From JAGMDK01 sp023128695 (GTDB lineage Bacteria > Planctomycetota > Phycisphaerae > UBA1845 > Fen-1342): a DNA stretch of 7,771 nucleotides. Of the stretch, positions 1-6,198 are shown piece by piece (the stretch's first letter is position 1; the number at the start of each line of letters is the position of its first letter). A model generated the notes under the pieces. The model worked only from the letters and a program-made list of their open reading frames with translations. It did no database searches and was not told the DNA's origin. The stretch spans positions 1-7,771 of the forward strand of contig DAOVQG010000228.1 of assembly GCA_030628805.1 (NCBI GenBank), in the 5' to 3' direction. The position numbers and the translations under genes were made by a program.

Positions 1-87
1 AGCCGCGGCGGCCCCGGCTCGGCAGGAGCCTCGCCCTCCCATTGAGCCGCGGCGGCCCCGGCTCGGCAGGAGGAGCCTCGCCCTCCC
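1..87. repeat. GC-rich tandem repeat, two copies, 44-bp period
   Basis: Copy one is positions 1-40 and copy two 45-87, separated by ATTG. Both begin AGCCGCGGCGGCCCCGGCTC and end GCCTCGCCCTCCC. The second carries three extra bases (GGAGGAG against GGAG) before GCCTCG. The first copy starts at the window edge, so more copies may lie to the left. Each copy contains GGCTC and GAGCC, which can pair as a small hairpin. No reading frame is convincing here. It resembles the dispersed intergenic repeats I associate with planctomycete genomes, but that resemblance is from memory. Confidence 0.85.
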
Positions 88-133
88 GCCGCACACCCGC
101 CCTCCCGTTCGCCTGCCGGGTGAGTGTCAACAT

Positions 134-212
134 AGTGGGTGGGGCGGGCCTCCGTGCCCGCCAGTACGGTCCGACGGCGGCCGCGGAGGGCCGCCACACC
201 GGTTTACCCACT
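134..212. repeat. Branched (three-stem) palindromic element downstream of lptB
   Basis: An outer perfect 7-bp stem joins AGTGGGT (134-140) to ACCCACT (206-212). Inside are two perfect hairpins, each with a 7-bp stem and a 6-base loop: GGCGGGC/GCCCGCC at 143-162 and GGCGGCC/GGCCGCC at 176-195. A further 7-bp inverted pair, GTGTCAA (124-130) and TTGACAC (256-262), encloses the whole. The element begins about 55 bases past the lptB stop, so it could end transcription or protect the 3' end of that mRNA, but no T-run follows. A dispersed repeat is the other reading. The pairings are seen directly; the role is inferred. Confidence 0.65.
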
Positions 213-266
213 TTCCTGACGCCCACCCTCGCCTGCCCTACCCGTCAATTGACGCTTGACACGGCA

Positions 267-1007
267 CTAATCCCGCGGCCCGAATTCGTCGCCCTTAAAC
301 GTATTGCCCAAATAGGTTTCGCGGACACGCGGGTCGTTAATGAGCTCCGCCGGCCGCCCAGAGCAGATGACCTGCCCCTCGTGGATCACGTAACTCCGGT
401 CGGTCACCCTCAGTGTTTCATGCACGTTGTGGTCGGTGAGCAAGATCGCGATATCCGCTTCACGCAGCCGGATAATCTCATCCCGCAGACCTTCCACCGC
501 GATGGGATCGACGCCGCTGAACGGCTCGTCGAGCAGGATCAATTTCGGATGCGTTATCAGAGACCGGGCGATCTCAAGCTTCCGACGTTCTCCGCCGGAG
601 ATTTTTTTGGCCGGGTTCTGGCGGACCTTGGTCAAACCGAACTGCTCGAGCAGACTCTCGACGGTTTTGCGGCGTTCGGCCCTGGTGAGCCGCATGGTTT
701 CGCAGATTGCCATGAGATTCTGCTCGACGCTAAGGCGCTGAAAGACGCTCGGCTCTTGGGAGAGGTACCCGATGCCTCGGCGAGCCCGTTTGTACATTGG
801 TAGTCCGGTAATATCCTCGCCATTAAATCGTACCCGGCCGCCTTCCGGCTTAATCATGCCCACGGTCATGCGGAAGCTGGTCGTTTTACCGGCCCCGTTC
901 GGACCGAGCAGGCCCACGATTTCGCGGGTGTCGACCCGATAGCTCACGCGATCCACGACTGTGCGACCGCCGTAGGCTTTGACCAGCTTCTCAACCTCAA
1001 GCAGCAT
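267..1007 (-). CDS. lptB: Lipopolysaccharide export ABC transporter ATP-binding protein LptB
   Basis: This is a 246-residue cytoplasmic ATPase; the family is usually about 240. LptB dimers bind the LptF/LptG membrane subunits and power extraction of lipopolysaccharide from the inner membrane into the LptC-LptA-LptD bridge. All nucleotide-binding motifs are intact: Walker A GPNGAGKT (35-42), Q-loop YLSQEPSVF (81-89, Gln84), signature ISGGERRKLEIAR (136-148), Walker B LILLDEP (156-162), D-loop SGVDP (164-168) and switch His193 in LLTDHNV. The YLxQExS(V/I)F and SGGERRxxEIAR forms and the C-terminal YLGxxF separate LptB from the related LivG/LivF ATPases. It is the last of three minus-strand genes, but a 319-bp gap before it suggests its own promoter. 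ATG 1007 fits family N-termini; no strong ribosome site is visible. No other lpt gene is in the window. Confidence 0.94.
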   Translation of the reverse strand: MLLEVEKLVKAYGGRTVVDRVSYRVDTREIVGLLGPNGAGKTTSFRMTVGMIKPEGGRVRFNGEDITGLPMYKRARRGIGYLSQEPSVFQRLSVEQNLMAICETMRLTRAERRKTVESLLEQFGLTKVRQNPAKKISGGERRKLEIARSLITHPKLILLDEPFSGVDPIAVEGLRDEIIRLREADIAILLTDHNVHETLRVTDRSYVIHEGQVICSGRPAELINDPRVRETYLGNTFKGDEFGPRD

Positions 1008-1326
1008 CAGGGCTGTCTCACTGCGGGTCCAGTCCTTGTGGACAACCTGTGTAAAAGCTCATAAGTCCCGTCATTTCGGGGGGATGGGGAGAGGAACCCA
1101 ACGCCGAGAACGGACGGAGCCGGAAAACTCGTGAAAAGCGACTCCGGAATCGCGCACGTTTATATATATCAAGCAGTTGCATACGATCTCGCTGTTTTGA
1201 ACGCAATTGATACAGAGTGAGACCGCCTGCCCAATCAGGTCTGTTAGGGTTTCCCCGCAGGTGTGCCGTGACACAAGGCCAACGTTGTTGACAACTCAAA
1301 TTCAATCGCTCTTCCTCAGGGGCTCC
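1008..1326. other. Non-coding spacer before lptB with DnaA-box-like pair and AT-rich patch
   Basis: No credible gene is present; the short open frames have no recognisable protein character. The stretch is less GC-rich than its neighbours. It contains an alternating AT patch near 1161-1169 and, closer to lptB, two 9-mers close to the DnaA box consensus in the same orientation. The lptB promoter presumably lies here, but I could not settle on a -35/-10 pair with good spacing. Confidence 0.6.
1037..1056 (-). promoter_or_regulatory. Two DnaA-box-like 9-mers in tandem
   Basis: On the minus strand TTTTACACA (1056-1048) and TTGTCCACA (1045-1037) stand in the same orientation two bases apart. Each differs from the TTATNCACA consensus only at the third base, and TTGTCCACA is, to my knowledge, the preferred form in high-GC actinobacteria. 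Their place about 30-50 bases upstream of the lptB start could let DnaA bind near that gene's promoter. Two sites alone are too few to call a replication origin, and chance occurrence is possible. Confidence 0.25.
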
Positions 1327-2889
1327 TCAGCGGATAAACCGCACACGTCCCAAGTCGGGTACCAGCCAGCGACCGCCCGGGTCCAGCGGAAGCAACCCGG
1401 GAAGATACACGAAAGCGGCTTGGCCGACAATCTGGTCAGCCTGAACCGTACCGGGCCGATAGTCCGGCGGAAGGTGCGGTCCCGTATCCTCCAGCACCCA
1501 TTCGCGGCTGTCTTCGCTGTTCGGGCTGTTGTCACCCAGTACAAAAAACTCCCCTCCGCGTAGCGTGAACGGTTTACCCGCGTGGCCCTGCTTACTCTGT
1601 CTGCTCCGCGTATAGTGGATGTCGCGATCGATCCGCAGGTGACGCAGCTTGAGCCGCAGATTCTGGGCCGCCACACGGATTGAGATGGGGTGCTCACGCT
1701 GTTCCACCCGCGGATCCGCCACGTGCGGCGAGTACTCGGCATCGCCGGTCGTGAGCACTTCTCTGCCGTCGATTTTCAGGTAAACGCGGTAATCGACATG
1801 TCCGAATTCAACAGCGATGGGGCGGCCAAACGCAAAAGGCGGCCGTTGTGCCGCTTTCACCGCGGGCACTGAATCGTGGTCCTCATACCGGTCGAGAACC
1901 AGTTGTAGCATTCCGTTGCGATGCAACCTGGCCGAGAAGAGGTAGGGCGGCCGCGTCAATTCCCACTGGCACCAGCCCGTACCCGCTTCGAGCGTCAGTT
2001 CCGAGACCAGCCGCACGTCGCTCACGAACTGTTCCTCGCCCGTGAACTGTTCTGAAGAACCGCAGTTGTAGCCATAAACGTCTTGCAGGTAGTTGTGATC
2101 GGTGTCCGGCTCGAATCTGATCTTTCGCACGGCCTCGTCCAGTACGTCATACCGGATGACGCGCGTCCGCAGGCCTGACCAGCCGGCCCGGCCGGGCGTC
2201 GTCGGGTCCGTGGGAACCCAGCGTGGTAATTGGCCTGACACGGCCGCCGAATTGGCGATGTGTCCCTGGTCGAACACGACGAACCACAGCCCGCGTTGAA
2301 TGTGGGCCGGCTTGCGGGCAATCTGGTTGTTGATGAAGATATCGCCGTCCACGATCTCGATTATTTCGCCCGGCAACCCCACCACCCGCTTGATGTAGTG
2401 CAGCGCGGGGTTGCTGGGGCTGCGGAAGACGATCAGGTCCCAGCGTTGCGGCTCCAACAGGCCGAGTGCGTAAGGCCATTTGTGCACCAGGATGCGGTCG
2501 CCGGCTTTCGGGATCGTGTCCTCGGCAGTTGGATACAGCCCGAGCAGGCAGTTGGGGCAGAGGGTCTTATAGGGCGGCTCGAAGCCAATCCCTGAAGGCA
2601 AGACACTGTCGCGCGGGCCGAAATCGTACTCCCAGCCACAAGCCGGACAGGTGCGCGTGGCGTGTGCCCCCAGCAGCGACTCGGCCATTGACCCGGTCGG
2701 AATGATGAACGGCTCGACCAGGAACGCCCGCATCATGAAGGCGAGAATCAGGCCTGTGAGCACGGTCTGAATTATCTCGACGACGCGGGAGGCCGCGGGC
2801 GGCGACGCCGCGGGCTCAGGCTCAGCCGTGGGCGGCGGCGAAGGCTGGGATTCTTCTGATCGGAATGTAGTACGTTCTGTTTCACACAC
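1327..2889 (-). CDS. lepB: Signal peptidase I, long form with cysteine-pair and beta-rich insertions (paralog 1)
   Basis: This 520-residue membrane protease would remove signal peptides from secreted proteins using a Ser/Lys dyad. A Pro/Glu-rich tail (1-35) is followed by one membrane segment (about 36-58). The box B motif IIPTGSMAES carries Ser67. Box C is GDRILVHK (130-137). Box D YIKRVVGLPG carries Lys167. Box E is GDNSPNSEDSR (452-462). Bacterial relatives are mostly about 180-350 residues, so this one is long. Two insertions explain the size: C81xxC84...C111xxC114 between boxes B and C, a likely zinc ribbon, and about 250 residues between D and E, rich in beta-type sequence (YLKIDGREVL at 370-379) and placed where E. 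coli LepB has domain II. The start is GTG at 2889 with no clear ribosome site, so the N-terminus is uncertain. It lies 165 bp downstream of a similar gene. Confidence 0.9.
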   Translation of the reverse strand: MCETERTTFRSEESQPSPPPTAEPEPAASPPAASRVVEIIQTVLTGLILAFMMRAFLVEPFIIPTGSMAESLLGAHATRTCPACGWEYDFGPRDSVLPSGIGFEPPYKTLCPNCLLGLYPTAEDTIPKAGDRILVHKWPYALGLLEPQRWDLIVFRSPSNPALHYIKRVVGLPGEIIEIVDGDIFINNQIARKPAHIQRGLWFVVFDQGHIANSAAVSGQLPRWVPTDPTTPGRAGWSGLRTRVIRYDVLDEAVRKIRFEPDTDHNYLQDVYGYNCGSSEQFTGEEQFVSDVRLVSELTLEAGTGWCQWELTRPPYLFSARLHRNGMLQLVLDRYEDHDSVPAVKAAQRPPFAFGRPIAVEFGHVDYRVYLKIDGREVLTTGDAEYSPHVADPRVEQREHPISIRVAAQNLRLKLRHLRIDRDIHYTRSRQSKQGHAGKPFTLRGGEFFVLGDNSPNSEDSREWVLEDTGPHLPPDYRPGTVQADQIVGQAAFVYLPGLLPLDPGGRWLVPDLGRVRFIR

Positions 2890-3054
2890 CGGGTCTCAAT
2901 TGTGTGGGCTGAAGCCGCCGAGGCCAATAGCGCCGGAACATCTAGAGACTAGAAACTAGAAACTAGAAACTAGACCTTGTCACCTTGTCACGTTCCCACG
3001 TTCCCACGGCCGGTACGGGGCTTGGCCGCTACATTCTTGTGAAAAAGTGGACTG
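2890..3054. other. Spacer between the two signal peptidase genes
   Basis: This 165-bp gap contains a cluster of micro-tandem repeats (2948-3006) and no gene. No clear terminator for the upstream peptidase or promoter for the downstream one is evident, so co-transcription is possible but not shown. Confidence 0.6.
2948..3006. repeat. Three adjacent micro-tandem repeats (periods 7, 8 and 8)
   Basis: ACTAGAA is repeated 3.9 times at 2948-2974. It is followed without a gap by CCTTGTCA twice (2975-2990), then CGTTCCCA twice (2991-3006). The two octamers share the pattern CxTTxxCA and may be diverged forms of one unit. Copy numbers are exact and the three arrays abut. Such arrays may vary in length by replication slippage, and their position just upstream of the second peptidase start could affect its expression. 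Confidence 0.9.
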
Positions 3055-4716
3055 TTAGCGGATCCACCGCACGCGGCCCAGATCGGGCAGGAGATTGGGC
3101 CCCCAGGGGGTCAAGGGCTGGAACCCCGGCCAATAAACAAAAAACGCCCGGCCGAGCAACTGGTCGCCGGGGACTGTTCCCTCTCGGAAGTCCTGGCGTC
3201 CCTTTAGATGCGGCCCGACCGCTTCCTGCCCCGGTCGAGCGAATGCGAAGCGCGCGTCCTGACTATTCGGACTGTTGTCGCCAAGCAGGAAATACTCGTC
3301 GTCCCGCAACTCGATCGGATGGCCTTGCACGCCGTAGTACCCGTGGCCCACGTTGCTGGTGTAGTAAACGTCGCGCTCGATGAGCAGGTGCCGCAACGTC
3401 GCTTGGACGTTTTGGGCGGCGATCCGGAGCCGCGGCGATTTTTGCAAGGCGCTATGATCCCGCGCCTCGCCGGGCGTGATCGTGTATTCAGCGGGTGCTG
3501 CGAGCACGGTCTGGCCGTCCAGCTCCACCGCGACGGTGCCATCCAGGTGGCTCAGAGCAACGTGGATGGGCCCGTTGCCCGCCAACAGTTCGTATGTGCC
3601 CCAACTGCTGCGGTCCTCGTCGCGGTCGTGTTTTCCCCGCTGATACTGAAGCTCCAGCAACCTACCCCCTTCCTCGCCGAGGCTGATGCGGGCGTAAAAG
3701 TGGTGATCTCCGCTACCGTCATTCTTCAGGACGACTCTGGTCAGGCAAAGCTCCAGGTAGCCGCCCGGCTCCAGGTTCGTGATGTCGATCTCGGCCGAGA
3801 GCCGGACGTCTTTGACAACTTGTAAGCTGGTGCGTTGGACGTGGCCGTTATAGGCATAGGCATAGACGTCCTCAATCAGGCCGGGCTCTATCCACATTGT
3901 CGGTATTGTCGGTAGGGTCGCAAACTGAATTCGGGACGGGAGGTTGTCGCGGCTCTCGCAGCGCACCGCCCGCGTGTCGAGCCCCGCCCAGGCGTCGGCG
4001 TTCTCCAGCGCCACCCAACGAGGGTGGTAGCCCGCTCGCAACGAAGGTTCCTGGGGCTGATAGTCATGGTTGTAATAGGGAAACCACAGCGACCGTTGGA
4101 TGTTCGGGCACTCGCGTTTGCTCTCAATCCGGCCGTTGACGAAGAGGTCGCCGTCGATGAGCTCGATCGTCTCGTTCGGCAGGCCGATCAGCCGCTTGAT
4201 GTAGTTTGTTTCGCCGTCGGTCGGGACCTTGAAGACCACCACGTCCCAGCGGTCGGGTCCGAGCCCGTTGATACCCGCGAAGTAGGGGCCGTAGTTCCAA
4301 CCGTGGACGAAGATGCGATCGCCCGCGGCAGGCCGGAGCCGTTGGGTAATTCTCTCGTGGGGCTGAAGTTGGGCGGGCAGCGATTGCCGCGGATTGCCCG
4401 AGTCGTAAAACTGCCGCCAGCGACAGTTGGGGCATTGCACGGCCCACGGATGACCGGCCGGGCCCGGGATTTTCCACCCGACGGGATACTCGGTGCCGCA
4501 GTTGGGACAGGTGTTCAGAGTGTGCGCCCCGTACAACGTCTCCGCCATCGACCCGGTCGGGATGATGAACAGCGGCAGGAAGAAGGTCTTGAGAATCAGC
4601 AGGTAAATGAAGAACCCGACGAAAGAGGCGATCTGTTCCGGCCACGGTTCCTTCGACGGATCGGTCTGGCGGGCGGTCTCGACGGCGGGACGCGCTTTGG
4701 CTTTTCGAGCACTCAC
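3055..4716 (-). CDS. lepB: Signal peptidase I, long form with cysteine-pair and beta-rich insertions (paralog 2)
   Basis: This 553-residue paralog shares the other copy's plan. One membrane segment spans about 30-50. Box B IIPTGSMAET holds Ser56, box C is GDRIFVHGWNY (132-142), box D YIKRLIGLP holds Lys174, and box E reads GDNSPNSQDAR (479-489). The residues matching E. coli Ser278 and Asp280 (Ser485, Asp487) are kept, but the usual DSR is DAR. C70xxC73 and C95xxC98 form a likely zinc ribbon after the serine motif. The insertion between D and E includes VAVELDGQTVLAAPAE (395-410) and RIAAQNVQATLRHLLIERDV (431-450), the latter closely matched in the other copy. Both proteins end PDLGRVR(W/F)IR. 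This points to tandem duplication. Start GTG 4716 has only a distant GGGAG upstream, so it is tentative. Role: signal peptide cleavage at the inner membrane. Confidence 0.91.
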   Translation of the reverse strand: MSARKAKARPAVETARQTDPSKEPWPEQIASFVGFFIYLLILKTFFLPLFIIPTGSMAETLYGAHTLNTCPNCGTEYPVGWKIPGPAGHPWAVQCPNCRWRQFYDSGNPRQSLPAQLQPHERITQRLRPAAGDRIFVHGWNYGPYFAGINGLGPDRWDVVVFKVPTDGETNYIKRLIGLPNETIELIDGDLFVNGRIESKRECPNIQRSLWFPYYNHDYQPQEPSLRAGYHPRWVALENADAWAGLDTRAVRCESRDNLPSRIQFATLPTIPTMWIEPGLIEDVYAYAYNGHVQRTSLQVVKDVRLSAEIDITNLEPGGYLELCLTRVVLKNDGSGDHHFYARISLGEEGGRLLELQYQRGKHDRDEDRSSWGTYELLAGNGPIHVALSHLDGTVAVELDGQTVLAAPAEYTITPGEARDHSALQKSPRLRIAAQNVQATLRHLLIERDVYYTSNVGHGYYGVQGHPIELRDDEYFLLGDNSPNSQDARFAFARPGQEAVGPHLKGRQDFREGTVPGDQLLGRAFFVYWPGFQPLTPWGPNLLPDLGRVRWIR

Positions 4717-4772
4717 AGGTCGGCTTCTGCTCCCGGCATCATTCCAAATCTCACCTCACGGCAACCGGTGCG

Positions 4773-4878
4773 GCTAAATGACCGTGCGCGATCGTGCGAC
4801 AACGAAGAGCCGCGGGCCTGAAGCCCGCGCGGCCTTTCGCACACCGAACTGGCGCACTATTGCACACGGTCATTTAGC
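4773..4878. repeat. 106-bp nested palindromic element
   Basis: A perfect 14-bp inverted repeat, GCTAAATGACCGTG (4773-4786) and its complement (4865-4878), bounds the element. Pairing continues inward with a few mismatches to about 4800/4851. At the centre is a second hairpin, GCCGCGGGC against GCCCGCGCGGC (4809-4833). It lies upstream of the first signal peptidase gene and directly left of the IS110 leader. It encodes nothing apparent. It could be a non-autonomous, MITE-like or REP-like element; no flanking target duplication is visible. Confidence 0.75.
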
Positions 4879-4890
4879 GTACAGATGTCC

Positions 4891-5113
4891 AACGCGGCGG
4901 TCAAACACCGCTGTTACGTCAAAGTGAAAACGTCGGCCTGGGTGCCCCATCCCGTTTCGCCGGCTCGCCGCGGGGATGTTCGCATTCCGAGCCTCACTCC
5001 ATCGGGGCCGGCGAACGGGGTGAAACTATGAAGCGGAGGTCGAGCCGACGGGTTCCAGGTTCCTTGAGTTCGTGGTAAACCAAGGTTTGTTTCGTGTTTC
5101 GAAGAACCGTCTG
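4891..5113 (+). ncRNA. Candidate IS110 bridge RNA (seekRNA)
   Basis: Bridge RNAs guide IS110 recombinases by pairing one internal loop with target DNA and another with donor DNA. Three structures can be drawn in order here. A 5' hairpin is GCGGT/ACCGC (4897-4911). Domain 1 has a stem of about 15 pairs with one bulged base (4948-4963 with 5008-5022), an internal loop (4964-4973 and 4989-5007) and an inner hairpin capped by TTCG (4974-4988). Domain 2 has an 8-pair stem with one bulge (5047-5055 with 5104-5111), an internal loop (5056-5061 and 5086-5103) and an inner hairpin (5062-5070 with 5078-5085). This order matches the published target-loop/donor-loop plan. Domain 1 can also fold as GGCTCG/CGAGCC (4962-4967 with 4988-4993). 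The fold was done by hand; the guide sequences are not assigned. Confidence 0.62.
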
Positions 5114-5123
5114 TTTCCACACA

Positions 5124-5128
5124 AGGAG
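5124..5128 (+). promoter_or_regulatory. Ribosome binding site of the transposase
   Basis: AGGAG stands six bases before the GTG at 5135. It decides the start against the upstream ATG at 5072, which lies in the structured leader. Confidence 0.75.
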
Positions 5129-5134
5129 AAAACC

Positions 5135-6148
5135 GTGAAAAAGTTCGTCGGCGTCGACCTCCACAAAAATCTTATCGTATTGTGCGTCATGGACCAAGCC
5201 CGCAAAGTTCTGGAAACACGCCGTTTCGAGTGTCGCGATACGGAGGTGATCGCGGAGTTCTTTGCGGCGTTGGGGACCTTCGAGCTGGTGGTCGAGGCAA
5301 CCGCCAGCTACGAGTGGTTCGTGCAACTGGTCGAACCTTACGCGGACCGGGTGATTCTGGCGCACCCGGGCAAGTTGCGCGTGATCGCCGAGAGCACGCG
5401 CAAGACCGACAAGCTCGACGCCCGCGTGCTGGCCGCATTCCTGGCCTTGGACATGATTCCGCAGGCCTATCGTGCGGGCCCGCGGCAGCGGCAGCATCGC
5501 CGGCTGGTTCGTCAGCGGCACTATCTGCGGCGACGGATCACTTCGGTCAAGAATCGGCTGCGTCATCTGCTGGCGGACTACAACGCCGACCGGCGCGACT
5601 TGTTCTCCCAAGAAGGCCGGCAGGCGGCGGCGAAGATCGAGTTGCTGCCGGCCGACCGCTTCACGTTCGAGATGATGTTCAAAGAGTTGGATTTTCACGA
5701 CGAGCAACTCGGCGCGGTGGAACGGGAGCTCAAGGCGTTCGCCAAGAAGGCGCCACAGCGGGAAGCCGAGGCGCGCAAGCTGCTGGGGACGCATCCCGAA
5801 GTCGGTCCGGTGACGATCGAGGCGTTTCTGGCGGAGGTGGGCGACGTTCGGCGTTTCGGCTCGCGGAAAAAGGTAACGGCTTACGTCGGTCTGGCCCCGG
5901 GCGTTCGCGAATCGGCTGGTCGTGGCCGTGAACTGCGGATCACTAAATGCGGCTCGGGATTGCTGCGTTGGGCCTTGGGCCAGGCGGCCTGGCGACTGGT
6001 CGGCAAGTCGGCGCGTTGGCGTCACATCTTCGAGCAGATCGCCAAGCGGCGCGGGAAAAAGAAAGCGATCGTGGCGGTCACGCGCCGCTTGTTGTGCGTG
6101 CTGGTGTCGATGCTGACGCGTGGCGAGCCGTATCGGCACGTGGTGTAG
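5135..6148 (+). CDS. IS110-family transposase (DEDD recombinase)
   Basis: This 337-residue recombinase catalyses RNA-guided insertion and excision of its own element. The N-terminal RuvC-like domain shows Asp8 in GVDLHK, Glu54 in VVEATAS, and Asp92 and Asp95 in KTDKLDA, the complete DEDD set. A helical linker follows (about 115-210). The C-terminal Tnp_20-type domain includes LLGTHPEVGPVTIEAFLAEV (216-235) and GLAPGVRESAGRGR (252-265), where Ser260 fits the proposed catalytic serine. Length is normal for the family. I chose GTG at 5135 because AGGAG lies six bases upstream and translation then begins MKKFVGVDLHK, the usual family start. An in-frame ATG at 5072 would put 21 extra residues inside the donor-loop part of the leader RNA and has no ribosome site. 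A hairpin with a T-run follows the stop by 25 bases. Confidence 0.95.
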   Translation: MKKFVGVDLHKNLIVLCVMDQARKVLETRRFECRDTEVIAEFFAALGTFELVVEATASYEWFVQLVEPYADRVILAHPGKLRVIAESTRKTDKLDARVLAAFLALDMIPQAYRAGPRQRQHRRLVRQRHYLRRRITSVKNRLRHLLADYNADRRDLFSQEGRQAAAKIELLPADRFTFEMMFKELDFHDEQLGAVERELKAFAKKAPQREAEARKLLGTHPEVGPVTIEAFLAEVGDVRRFGSRKKVTAYVGLAPGVRESAGRGRELRITKCGSGLLRWALGQAAWRLVGKSARWRHIFEQIAKRRGKKKAIVAVTRRLLCVLVSMLTRGEPYRHVV

Positions 6149-6173
6149 AGTGAGGACTTTACTTTGTTGAACG

Positions 6174-6198
6174 GCGGCTGAAGGCCGCGTCTGTTTTT
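6174..6198 (+). terminator. Possible Rho-independent terminator after the transposase
   Basis: GCGGC (6174-6178) pairs with GCCGC (6184-6188) across a five-base loop, and a run of five T (6194-6198) follows five bases later. The stem is short and the T-run slightly distant, so this is a weak terminator or one of the GC palindromes common in this window. Confidence 0.4.

Larger units (their letters stand above)
4891..6148 (+). mobile_element. IS110-family insertion sequence (minimal extent; ends not located)
   Basis: The element consists of a structured non-coding leader of about 220 bases followed by a DEDD transposase. A long 5' non-coding region is the arrangement of the IS110 subgroup; IS1111-type elements carry their RNA on the other side. 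IS110 elements lack terminal inverted repeats and target duplications, so the ends cannot be fixed by eye. The given limits are the first leader hairpin and the transposase stop, and the true ends lie somewhat outside. A nested palindrome ends 12 bases to the left. The reading frame is uninterrupted and all catalytic residues are present, so the copy may be active. Confidence 0.75.

Noticed and set aside
42..803. 253-residue open frame on the plus strand over lptB
   Set aside because: It covers repeats at its start and then lies antisense to an intact lptB; no family features.
2948..3006. CRISPR array
   Set aside because: The units are only 7-8 bp with no spacers; these are simple tandem repeats.
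4717..4745. Nine-codon leader peptide overlapping the start of the first signal peptidase gene
   Set aside because: An ATG ATG frame ends at a TGA overlapping the GTG, but it has no convincing ribosome site and is easily explained by chance.
4809..4816. GCCGCGGG match to the 5' strand of the putative target-binding loop, as the left insertion point
   Set aside because: Cutting here would split the intact palindrome 4773-4878, and no core is shared with the candidate right end.
4961..4993. Shared GGCTCG and GAGCCTC words between the bridge-RNA loop and the repeat at 1-87, as evidence that the repeat is its target
   Set aside because: Both words match in the same orientation, whereas a right guide should match as reverse complement; composition bias suffices.
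5072..5134. Upstream in-frame ATG extension of the transposase
   Set aside because: It lies within the structured leader, has no ribosome site and adds residues before the conserved MKKFVGVDLHK start.
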